This document shows positions 52,492-61,388 of a stretch of 64,000 bases of DNA, in pieces. The DNA is from CAVUCH01 sp963739995. GTDB lineage: Bacteria > Acidobacteriota > Vicinamibacteria > Vicinamibacterales > JAENWD01. The DNA lies in NCBI GenBank assembly GCA_963739995.1, contig CAVUCH010000004.1, forward strand, positions 446,492 through 510,491, given 5' to 3'. Below the pieces are notes generated by a model. That model saw nothing but the letters and a program-made list of their open reading frames with translations, was not told the DNA's origin and made no database searches. The translations under genes were made by a program, and so were the position numbers. Position 1 is the first letter of the stretch, and each line of letters begins with the position of its first letter.

Positions 52492-53027
52492 TCAGGGTTC
52501 CTTCCTCTGACTGCTGGCTTGGGAGCCCGTCCGGAATACTTCGGTACTGTCACATGCGACGGGCAGTTCGGCAGCATTGTAGGACCATCGCATGAGAATG
52601 GTTCCAATGAGCTGCGGTTGAACGGCTCTTCGATTCCGCCGTACGCTGCGCGGACGCGCAGACGCTTCAGCTGCGCGAACGGGGCACCGGGTGTACGCTG
52701 GTGGCACACCGACTAGAGTGTCGGCAGGGCGCGGAGTCTGGGGCAGTGGGTCGACGACTGTGGGCTCGGGCGGCAGGTGGCGGCGAGTCGCTGCGGCGAG
52801 CTCAGGTCCGAGTGGGAAGGGGACCCGAGTCGTTGGTGGTGAAGCCGGGCGCCTTGGTGATAGTGCTGGCGGATTCTCGTGTCTCACTTCGTGGGATTCG
52901 GTAACCAGCTCCCCTGAAATGAGGATGGTGATCAGGTAGGAGTAGATGGTCCACATGGGTCTCATCGGACAGGCAGAGCGCAAGGGCGGTTCTGATGCGC
53001 CCGAGTCTGGAGTAATCTAGGCGCTCT
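52492..53027. other. intergenic stretch left of the IS remnant
   Basis: I see no supported gene in these 536 bases. Confidence 0.4.
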
Positions 53028-53490
53028 TGTGAAGTACCAGGACATAAGTTAAGCCTAAGATGAGCCCAGGAGGCGGCGAGTGGGAGGCGTAGCTCATGAT
53101 CCGGTGTTGCGGGCGAAGTTGATGGCGCTCACGAAGCCGGGATCCCACTGTCTATCTTGAGCGAGCGACATCGGATTGCGCGTCGGGTCTTGTGGCGCTG
53201 GTGGGCGCGGTATCAGGCGCGCGGCTTTGGCGGGTTGGCGCCACGGAGCCGTCGGCCGCGTCGGTCGCCGACGCAGCATGCGCCGGGCCTCTACGAAGCG
53301 ATCGCCGCCGCCACGCGATTCGAGCAGGCGTTGAAGAGCGCCGGCATTGAGCATCGGCTGATTCGGCCCCGGAGTCGTCGCGCGCCCGAGTGGGTGCACT
53401 GAAGCTGTTCCTGGGACTACTACAATCACGCGCTTCGGGACGCGTACTTTCGCCGCGGTGGGGGCATAACTACTGTCCTGGTACTTCACA
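53028..53490. mobile_element. shrunken IS481-type element with perfect 17-bp terminal repeats
   Basis: TGTGAAGTACCAGGACA (53028-53044) and its exact reverse complement (53474-53490) enclose 463 bp. Inside, plus-strand fragments of an IS481-type transposase are seen: the HTH region ARRVLWRWWARYQARGFGGLAPR and RSRRPRRSP, a later piece FEQALKSAGIEHRLIRP, and DYYNHALRDAYF. The catalytic core is deleted. It could still move if a full copy exists elsewhere. No target duplication was identified. Confidence 0.78.
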
Positions 53491-53521
53491 GATAGCATTA
53501 GCGGGGTTCGAGGTTGACCGA

Positions 53522-54499
53522 ATGCCCGTTCTCAGACCCAGACGGTCGCGAAGCAGCCCCCTTTCCCCTCCGACCGCTCACGCGGCCGCCCGAACACAGC
53601 CATTGAACGCCTGCGCTTTCATGCTCGCCCTTGTCATGACCACGCCCCTCGCCCAGGCGCAGCCTGCAGCACCTGATGAGGAATCCGAGTCACGCCGCGG
53701 GCCGACGTGGAGTCTCGCATCCGGCAGGACGCTGAGACTCTTCCCGGCAGGAGACCTGTTCCCCGTCTACGTCGCGGATCCCCATCGGCCTACCAACACC
53801 ATCCTCGTCAACTTCACCACGCGCATCAGCATCGACGACACGATGAATCCGAGGTTCGGTCTGAGTGCAGGGGGACGGTTCGGCATGCTCCGAATCGATC
53901 CGGCAATCCAGGGAGGCCGATCGTGGCAGGTCAGCATCGACGCCGGTCTCGATGCCCTGTTCGACTCGCAACACAAGCAGGACACGATCGGCTGGGACGG
54001 CAACTATGGCTTCGTCGTGACGACAGCGGCCGGAGGACCTCTGGCGATCAAGGTTGGCATCCTGCACGTTTCGGCGCACCAAGGCGATGAACACGCCGAA
54101 CGCACCGGGCGACTCCGCCTCGACTACACACGCGAGGAGCTGGTCCTTGGCGTGGCCAGGCGATTTGGGCGCGGATGGCGAGCTTACGCGGAAACGGGCG
54201 TGGGCTACGTCGAACGGTATGTCGAGCAGGAGCCCTGGCGGCTCCAAGGCGGCCTCGAGCGCGAGTCGTCTCGGAGACTGTGGGGTAACCGGTTTGCCTG
54301 GTACTGGGCCACCGACTTCTCGTCCATGCAGGAACGCGACTGGCGGCTCGACACGACCCTGCAAGGCGGCATCGTCAGCCGGTCTGAAGGGCGGACCCAC
54401 CGGATCGGCGCCCAGTTCCACGATGGACGCCCGACCATCGGCGAGTTCTTCGAGGTCTCCGAGTCCTACTTCACGGTCGGCTTCTGGGTCGATTTCTAG
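53522..54499 (+). CDS. exported DUF1207 protein, probable outer-membrane barrel-like
   Basis: A 325-residue protein. ATG 53522 is chosen (GAGG upstream); it lies 31 bases after the IS remnant. A signal-type segment (ACAFMLALVMTTPLAQAQ) is preceded by a long basic n-region. RLFPAGDLFPVYVADPHRPTN is the hallmark of DUF1207. The rest alternates strands (FGLSAGGRFGMLRID, WQVSIDAGLDALFDSQ, WRAYAETGVGYVERYV) and ends in the aromatic residue typical of outer-membrane proteins (YFTVGFWVDF). The function of the family is unknown. Confidence 0.83.
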   Translation: MPVLRPRRSRSSPLSPPTAHAAARTQPLNACAFMLALVMTTPLAQAQPAAPDEESESRRGPTWSLASGRTLRLFPAGDLFPVYVADPHRPTNTILVNFTTRISIDDTMNPRFGLSAGGRFGMLRIDPAIQGGRSWQVSIDAGLDALFDSQHKQDTIGWDGNYGFVVTTAAGGPLAIKVGILHVSAHQGDEHAERTGRLRLDYTREELVLGVARRFGRGWRAYAETGVGYVERYVEQEPWRLQGGLERESSRRLWGNRFAWYWATDFSSMQERDWRLDTTLQGGIVSRSEGRTHRIGAQFHDGRPTIGEFFEVSESYFTVGFWVDF

Positions 54500-54797
54500 C
54501 GGGCCTGCGGCCCAGCGCGGCCTCAGTCCCGCTCAGTCACTCGCGAACCCGGACCCTCGAATCATGACGTCGAGTTTCTGTTCTCGAGGGTTCCAACTGC
54601 TTCAGCCGCCAGCCTTCTTTCCTGTTCTTCGATCAGCTGCGGCCCGTGACGTTGGTGCCCGAACAACAATCACCACGCCGGCAAGTGTCACCAGCTGTCT
54701 TCGGCCCTCCCGGGAGGTTAGGTCCACGACGGAGGCGTCATGCTGGATGCGAATCAGATCGCGCACCGGCAGACCGTGCCACCCCAGGCTGTACCTG

Positions 54798-56850
54798 CTA
54801 CCGGAAGTTCTCGGCCATCATCAGGTCCCAACCCTCGCTGACCACCTTCGTATAGAGGATCGTGCCGTGCGGGGACACTGAGGGCCCCCATGCGCCGTCA
54901 AAGTGAGCAACGCGTTCGAGTGTTGCGATCAACCGGTCTCGACCGGCCGAATCGAGCAGGCGGAGCTCGGATGAAGTCGCGTCGGACCGCGGGCAGCCGT
55001 AGTAATACGTGCCGAGCGCGGTCACAGAGAATCCCAGGACCACAATCCAGGACTTCTGCGGTGAGCCGCCCGTCAGCAAGACACGCATGAGGGGTGCCTG
55101 CGGGACGTTCTTGTCGCGAAGGTACGGCTAGTAGAGGAGGCTGGTACCATCGATCGATTCGATTGCCAGAAAAGCGCCGTCCGACGTCATCCGCTCTTCA
55201 CGCCCCGTGGCGACCTCGACGCGCCAGATGTCGGGTCCCGTCCGACCGCGCGTGGCGAAATAGATCCATTCGCCGTCGCGCGACCATGTGGGCTTGATTC
55301 CACCACTGAACCGCCGGGGGTTTCCGCCGTCGGCATCGATCGTCCAGATATGAGTTCGGCCGTCGCTTCCGCGAGAAGCGAAGGCAATCCGGCGGCCGTC
55401 CGGACTCCAGCGTGGCTCCGACTGAAAGCTCCCGATGTCGCGTGTGAGCTGATGCTGGCCCGATCCATCTGCGTTGGCAATCCAGATCTCGTGCGATTCC
55501 AGCGAACGAGACGAGGCGAACGCAATACGGTCGCCATTCGGAGAGTAGGAGGCGTTCGTGTCAGGGAAGGACGAGACGATCAGCGGATGCGATGACCCGT
55601 CGGGTTCGAGGGCATAGATATCGGTGTCGATCTTGTCCCGCCCGAAGACCAGGCGATCGCGCGAGGACACGGTCGCTGCCTGACTGGCGCCCACGCCGAG
55701 CACCTCGAGCCGTTCGGGCGGCAGGCGACCCTCCCGGTCCACACGCCACAGATACCTCACGGCGGCAGCTTGCTCAGTGCCGAAGATCAACGAGGCGCCA
55801 TCGCGCGTCCAGGCCAGTCCGTACATCTGTGTGGTCAGCGACGTCAGGCGCCGCGGTGCACCGGTGACCGCCAGCGTGCTATCCAGATGCACTGTCATCA
55901 CCTCGCAGGCTGCGTAGTCGTCGGAGTCGCACGACAGGTAGGCGAGCTGCCGCCCATCCGGCGAGAACGCCGGGTCGCGATCCTGAGCGGGCAGCGTCGC
56001 GGCGGTCAACTGGCGGGATTCGCCGCTGCCCCTCGCAGGAAGCAAGTAGATGCCCGCGCTCTCGCCGGGCGTCCTCCGAGACGGCGCTCGCATCACGGCA
56101 ACGTAGCGACTGTCGGGTGACCAGGCGATCTGGCCAACAATGCCACTTGCCCAGACTCGGAAGTCCCCCAGCGTCCGCTCTGAGCCTCCGAGTGGCGAGA
56201 TCAGATAGACGCGCCCGCCCAGACGCTCGTCGTTCGGCTGCGATCGAACGAAGGCGATTTCGCGGCCATCGGGAGACCAGCTGGGCTGGCGGCTCCCGCC
56301 AGGGCCAGACGTCAATCGGCGCGTTGCCGACGAGTCCGGCATGGCGAGATAGATATCTCCGGGGACTGATACCGGATCGCGCGTCCACACGAACGCGACC
56401 TGTTCCCCATCGGGAGACATGGTCGGCATCGTTTCCGGACCGCCCAGCGTCGTCAGAGGGAGCACACGGATCGGGCGCACGTCCACATCGCCGCGCGGCC
56501 ACAGGAGCCATGTCAGAGCCGCGCCGATGATGAGCACCGCGGCCCCGCCGCCGACGGCCGTTCGAAGCCAGGCCCACACGCGTGTCGCCGCGGTCGCGCC
56601 CCCCGAACCGATCGCTGCCTCGATCTCCTGGAGCTCGTTTCGCACATCGATCATCGTCTGATAACGGCGCTCCGGCTCCTTTCGAAGGCATCGCAGAACC
56701 AACCGCTCGAGCTCGCGCGGCAGACCCGGCACGATCGCGGCAGGCGGCTGCGGCGGCGTGCCGACGACCGCCGAAAGTATCTCGGCGGTCGTCTCACCGT
56801 CGAAGGCGCGCCGGCCTCCGGTCGCTGCTTGCACGTGATCGAAATGCCGG
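54798..56850 (-). pseudogene. headless Ser/Thr kinase with PD40 propeller and in-frame amber stop
   Basis: Similarity to kinases begins only at ATGGRRAFDGETTAEILSAVVG (end of the kinase domain, near 56830); the catalytic kinase region is absent. A transmembrane helix (TAVGGGAAVLIIGAALTWLLW) and a PD40 propeller (PTMSPDGEQVAFVWT, PSWSPDGREIAFVRS, PRWSPDGRRIAFASR) follow. The frame meets TAG at 55128-55130 after GTSLLY, but the same frame continues without a gap to 54798 with the normal end of the propeller (SPHGTILYTKVVSEGWDLMMAENF). It is therefore both 5'-truncated and interrupted by a nonsense codon. It faces the sulfatase gene. Confidence 0.8.
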
Positions 56851-56956
56851 CCCTGCTCTCGCTGCAGGGAGCCGTGGTGTGTCAGTCCACCCCGGAAGAT
56901 CGACCCCGCGCGATGGTAATCTTGCCGGCACGCCATTCCACGAAGAGGTGCGATCT

Positions 56957-58519
56957 ATGCCTCCGACACTCAGGACGGTTGCGCTCGCCGCGGTGATTCT
57001 CGCGTGGGTTGCGCCGAATCCGGCGTTTGCCCAGCGCCGCCCATCGGCCGTGCAGCCCCTTTCGGCTGTCGCCGGGGCCACACCGAGAAACGTCCTGTTC
57101 ATCCTCAGCGACGATCATCGCTATGACGCATTGGGCGTGAGCGGCCACGCCTTCGTGAAGACGCCCAACATGGACCGCATCGCGCAGCGTGGCGTGCATC
57201 TGCGCAACGCCTTCGTCACCACCGCATTGTGCTCGCCGAGCCGGGCAACCATCCTGACCGGTCTCTACGCACACCAGCATAAGGTGGTGGACAACAACAC
57301 GCCCGTGCCGGTGGGAACGACGTTCTTTCCGCAGTATCTGCAGCGCGCCGGGTACCAGACCGCGCTCGTCGGCAAGTGGCACATGGGCGGAGACGATGCG
57401 GGGCCGCAGCCGGGATTCGATCACTGGGTGAGCTTCAAGGGACAGGGCACATACCTGCCGTCGGCGGACGGTTTGAACGTAAACGGCAAGCCGGTTCCGC
57501 AGAAGGGGTACATCACCGACGAGCTCACCGACTATGCGCTCGAGTGGCTGCGTGGACGTGACAGGTCGCGGCCGTTCTTTCTGTACCTGTCGCACAAGGG
57601 CGTCCACAACGACTACGTCGCGGCGACGCGCAGCTCTGACTTCATCCCGGCAGAGCGGCATCGCGGACGGTTCGAGGGCAACACCTTCACGCCCCCAAAA
57701 AGCGCGAACTACCCACCCGACGCCGAGGCCCGCCGGCCCCGCTGGGTGAGGGACCAGAGGAGCAGCTGGCACGGAGTGGACTTCCCGTATCACAGCACGC
57801 TGGACGTCGGGCACTTCTTCAAGCGGTATGCGGAGACGTTGCTGGCCGTCGACGAGAGCGTCGGCCGGATGACCGAGTACCTCGAGTCGGAGAAGCTGCT
57901 CGATTCGACCCTCGTCATCTACATGGGGGACAACGGCTTCGCGTTCGGCGAGCACGGCCTCATCGACAAACGCACGGCGTACCAGGAGTCGATGCGGGTG
58001 CCGATGATCATGCAGTGTCCCGAGCTGTTCTCGGGCGGCCGCGATGTGGATCAGGTCGTGGCGAACCTGGACGTCGCACCAACGATCCTCTCGGCCGCGG
58101 GCCTCCAGCCGCCCGCCGGAATGATGGGCGCGAGCATCCTTCCGCTCGCGCGCGGTGAGCAGGTGCCATGGCGCACGGAGCTGCTCTACGAGTACTACTG
58201 GGAGCGCAACTTCCCGCAGACCCCGACGGTCTTCGCGCTGCGGACGGACCGGTACAAATTCATTCGGTACCACGGCGTATGGGACGTGGACGAACTGTTC
58301 GACCTCCACACCGACCCGCTCGAGATGAACAGCCTCGCCTACGCGCCGGAGCATGCTGCACGCGTGCAGCAGATGAGCGGCCGCCTGTTCACGCTGCTCG
58401 CCGAGACGAACGGCACCGCCATTCCGCTCTACCCGGATCGCGGCCCGGTCATCGGGCTTCGGGCGCCCGATGCGCACGCGGCGGCGCCATTCCCGCCGGT
58501 CTTCATTGCGCCGCCGTAG
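56957..58519 (+). CDS. exported sulfatase (formylglycine type)
   Basis: A 520-residue arylsulfatase-family enzyme that would cleave sulfate esters, probably from polysaccharides. ATG 56957 has GAGGTG upstream and starts a signal peptide (TLRTVALAAVILAWVAPNPAFAQ). Metal ligands D52 and D53 are in LFILSDDHRYDALG. The C-x-P-S-R motif is CSPSRATILTG with C92 as the residue to be converted to formylglycine. VGKWHMGG, YMGDNGFAFGEHGL and the C-terminal LFDLHTDPLEMNSLA are all conserved. A formylglycine-generating enzyme is needed but not in the window. The TIR gene follows after 36 bases on the same strand. Confidence 0.95.
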   Translation: MPPTLRTVALAAVILAWVAPNPAFAQRRPSAVQPLSAVAGATPRNVLFILSDDHRYDALGVSGHAFVKTPNMDRIAQRGVHLRNAFVTTALCSPSRATILTGLYAHQHKVVDNNTPVPVGTTFFPQYLQRAGYQTALVGKWHMGGDDAGPQPGFDHWVSFKGQGTYLPSADGLNVNGKPVPQKGYITDELTDYALEWLRGRDRSRPFFLYLSHKGVHNDYVAATRSSDFIPAERHRGRFEGNTFTPPKSANYPPDAEARRPRWVRDQRSSWHGVDFPYHSTLDVGHFFKRYAETLLAVDESVGRMTEYLESEKLLDSTLVIYMGDNGFAFGEHGLIDKRTAYQESMRVPMIMQCPELFSGGRDVDQVVANLDVAPTILSAAGLQPPAGMMGASILPLARGEQVPWRTELLYEYYWERNFPQTPTVFALRTDRYKFIRYHGVWDVDELFDLHTDPLEMNSLAYAPEHAARVQQMSGRLFTLLAETNGTAIPLYPDRGPVIGLRAPDAHAAAPFPPVFIAPP

Positions 58520-58555
58520 AGGGCAAACCCGAGTTGGCGTAGGATGCGCACGGGT

Positions 58556-60055
58556 ATGGCGGACATCTTTCTGAGCTACGCTCGAGAAGACCGCGACCGT
58601 GCCGGCTTTATCGCCGGGCTGCTGGAGAGCGGCGGCAGGACAGTCTTCTGGGATGCGAACATCAAGGCCTCTGCGGAGTGGCGGCGCGTGCTCGAGTCCC
58701 AACTGGACAGCGCCGGCGCCGTGATCGTGCTCTGGTCGTACGCGTCGGTCGCGAGCAGCTGGGTCACCGAGGAGGCCGAGCGCGGACGTCCCCGGCTGAT
58801 CTCGGTCCGGCTCGATGACGTGCCCATCCCGCTTGGTTTCAGCCACCTGCACGCTATCGATCTCATCAACTGGCGCGGAGGGCAGAACGCCGAGGTCGAC
58901 AAGCTTATCGTCGCGGTCTCCGAGACGCTCAAGGCTCCGCCTCCACGCCGTCATGTCGTTCCCCCGCCGCCGCGCCGAAAATGGTATGTCGCCGCCGCCA
59001 TCGCCCTGTGCCTCGCAGCCGCCGCGGCGTATCCGCTGATGCGATGGCTGACAGCGCCGCCCCCGATCATGAATCAGGAAATCGTTCTCGACGCGTCGGC
59101 CGGGATGGCCGCCACGTTCGACAATGGTGGGACGAAGCTCGCTGCCGCGGTGGACGCGCTTCGCATCCGCAACCTCCACCCAAAAGAGAACCTGGCGCTG
59201 CGTGACTTCGGCGGAGAGTGCGGTCAGGACGACGGCAGCCGCGTGCTGGTCTCGTTCGGCACCAGCCGCCGCAATCGCATCTTGAAGGCGGCGGCGGCTC
59301 TCCAGCCCCGCGGCAAACCGACCCTCGCATCCGCCGTGATCTCCGCGCTGGCGGACCTGCAACCGCTCGCACACACCAAGCGCGTGGTGGTCCTCACCGG
59401 CCATGCGGATAGCTGCCACGAGGAAGCAGTCCGCGACATCAAGGAGCGGCTTGCCGCCTACAAGGCGGCCGGACAGGAGATCTCGTTGGAGATGCGTTTC
59501 ATCGGGCTGTCTGTCTCCGCGACCGACCAGCCGCAGATCCGCGAGATGAGCGACGCAGTGTCGGGACGGGCGTACTTCGTCAATACCGCGGCCGAATTGA
59601 ACGAGGTCCTCGAGTACGTTCTCGAATTCGAGCCAGCCCTGACGTATGTCAAGGCCGTCTCGGACGTGGTCGGGCAGGTGCGAGGGGCGATGAACGAAGT
59701 GGCGGGTCACATGAACCGGCAGAGATACACCGAGGCGCAGAAGACACTCGACGCGGGTCTCGTCGCGTATGCCAGGGCGAAACCGTCGTTCGAAGCGCTC
59801 GCCGGCCAGCGCCCCGGCGCGAACTTCGAACGGTTCTACGCGCTGGCCGGCGAGAACCGCTCGCTGCAGCAGCAGGTGTTTGACATCGGCTCGGTCGCGA
59901 TCGGTCAGGCCTCCAGGGGCGGCAAGACGCAGAGCCCGGAATACCAGGCGTCGATCAAGCAGTGGAATGCGCTGGTGAACAAGTACAACGCCAACATCGG
60001 CGAAATGGACCGCATCGTTCAGGAGATCCTCAAAGAGGTGCGGAAGCGCGGCTAG
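58556..60055 (+). CDS. TIR domain-transmembrane-VWA fusion protein
   Basis: A 499-residue protein with an unusual architecture. Residues 1-125 are a TIR domain (MADIFLSYAREDRDRAGFIA, VIVLWSYASVASSWVTEEAERG), with E72 or E73 in the position of the catalytic NADase glutamate. A Pro-rich linker and one transmembrane helix (144-162) follow, then a von Willebrand A-type domain (about 172-375) whose MIDAS reads DASAG, lacking the second serine, with VVVLTGHADSC and AVSGRAYFVNTAAELNEVLE. The last 110 residues are helical. The TIR would be cytoplasmic and the VWA outside. ATG 58544 is an alternative start. Signalling or defence is plausible; no partner gene is obvious. Confidence 0.88.
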   Translation: MADIFLSYAREDRDRAGFIAGLLESGGRTVFWDANIKASAEWRRVLESQLDSAGAVIVLWSYASVASSWVTEEAERGRPRLISVRLDDVPIPLGFSHLHAIDLINWRGGQNAEVDKLIVAVSETLKAPPPRRHVVPPPPRRKWYVAAAIALCLAAAAAYPLMRWLTAPPPIMNQEIVLDASAGMAATFDNGGTKLAAAVDALRIRNLHPKENLALRDFGGECGQDDGSRVLVSFGTSRRNRILKAAAALQPRGKPTLASAVISALADLQPLAHTKRVVVLTGHADSCHEEAVRDIKERLAAYKAAGQEISLEMRFIGLSVSATDQPQIREMSDAVSGRAYFVNTAAELNEVLEYVLEFEPALTYVKAVSDVVGQVRGAMNEVAGHMNRQRYTEAQKTLDAGLVAYARAKPSFEALAGQRPGANFERFYALAGENRSLQQQVFDIGSVAIGQASRGGKTQSPEYQASIKQWNALVNKYNANIGEMDRIVQEILKEVRKRG

Positions 60056-60251
60056 GTCAGTCGGGCTTGCTGCTCGCTCGGTCGAGGGCTTGAAGTAAAC
60101 GGTATGCCTTAGTTCATCTCACCACGACGCGGATACGATCGAGGTTGCGAATTCGAGCGTAGGGCGTTGCTGCGCCGCCCTGCCGCTGCGAAGCGCCGCG
60201 CAGGGCTACAAAATAGGTGCTCCAAAGGCCACAGCCGTGGACCACACGGAC

Positions 60252-61256
60252 CTAAGTGGCGAAGCCGTGCTGTCGACGATGCACAGGGCCGTCGAACATC
60301 TGGGACGACTTGAACAGCTCGAAGCGGCCGTCGCTCGCGACGTCGCGCACCCGGTCGGTCAGGGCCTTCTGGTCTTCCGCCGGCATCGGCGTGAAGTTCC
60401 GCGCGAGTGCGATTGCCTCGCGCAGCTGTTCCATCGACGTCAGCCCGACGACCTGCGACGCCACCGGCTGGCTGAGCGCGTAGCGATACGACTCCGTCGC
60501 CGACAACCCGGCCTTGGCGAGCATGCCCGACCCGCCGCCAAATCCCTTCATGCCGATGACTCCGACCTGCTTCTTCAGGCAGACGGGGACGACGTGTTTC
60601 TGGAAGCTGCGATAGTGCACGTCGAGCACGTTGACAGGCATCTGGCTCGTCTCCCACTCGAATGGCTTGTCGAGCATGGCCAGATGAATCCGCGGGTCCT
60701 TGTGGCCGGTGAACCCGATGTGGCGTACCTTGCCGGCCTTGCGCGCCTCGATGGCGGCCCGGATGCCGCCTCTGTCGAAGACCCAGTCCGGATCGCTGTC
60801 GTAGACGATCTCATGAAACTGCCAGAGGTCGAGGTAATCGGTACGCATGCGGCGGAGGCTGTCGTCGAGGCACCGCTTCGAGCCCTCGTAGTCCCGCTCG
60901 CAGTTCTTCGTCATGAGGAACGCCTTCGTGCGGCGGCCGTCGGCCAGCGCGCGCCCCATCACCTCTTCAGACCCGCCGTCGTGGTAGTCCCAGCAGTTGT
61001 CGAAAAAAGTCAGGCCTTCGTCGATCGCAGCGTGCATGATGCGAATGGCCTCGGCAGGGTCTTCGATCGACCCGATGTGCCAGCCGCCCAGGCAGAGAAT
61101 CGACACTCGCTGTCCTGTACGGCCGAGCGTTCTCGTGGGGAGTCCTGTTGCCGACGCGGGCTGCTGGCTGGACAGCACGTCATCGGCCAGGGCGGCGATG
61201 GCGGCGCCGGCCACCACCTCGGAGATGAACTGGCGTCGCGTAGTCGGACGGATCAT
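60252..61256 (-). CDS. Tat-exported aldo/keto reductase
   Basis: A 334-residue AKR. The catalytic tetrad is complete: D86 (FFDNCWDY), Y91, K117 (FLMTKNCE) and H148 (LDLWQFHEI). The N-terminus TRRQFISEVVAGAAIAALADDV is a Tat signal, so a folded NADP-bound enzyme would be exported, which is common for this subfamily in Acidobacteria and Planctomycetes. IEARKAGKVRHIGFTGH and VIGMKGFGGGSGML are family-typical. The last 30 residues (DGRFELFKSSQMFDGPVHRR) are an extension. Its sugar or aldehyde substrate is unknown. It diverges from the ADOP permease gene. Confidence 0.92.
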   Translation of the reverse strand: MIRPTTRRQFISEVVAGAAIAALADDVLSSQQPASATGLPTRTLGRTGQRVSILCLGGWHIGSIEDPAEAIRIMHAAIDEGLTFFDNCWDYHDGGSEEVMGRALADGRRTKAFLMTKNCERDYEGSKRCLDDSLRRMRTDYLDLWQFHEIVYDSDPDWVFDRGGIRAAIEARKAGKVRHIGFTGHKDPRIHLAMLDKPFEWETSQMPVNVLDVHYRSFQKHVVPVCLKKQVGVIGMKGFGGGSGMLAKAGLSATESYRYALSQPVASQVVGLTSMEQLREAIALARNFTPMPAEDQKALTDRVRDVASDGRFELFKSSQMFDGPVHRRQHGFAT

Positions 61257-61388
61257 GGGTCAGCCTCCCTTTGGAACAGAGCGTAGCGCGCCCACCCACG
61301 TCGCGTCGAGTCAGCCGTTCGGCGGCCGCGCGAACGGCGGCGTCCATGCCGAGGTTGCTGGCCAATGACATCGCTCGGAGCACGCTCG

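Noticed and set aside
56882..59710. A 942-codon open frame on the minus strand
   Set aside because: It is antisense to the sulfatase and TIR-VWA genes, has no recognisable domain, and its composition (Arg, His, Val, Glu) is typical of a shadow frame.
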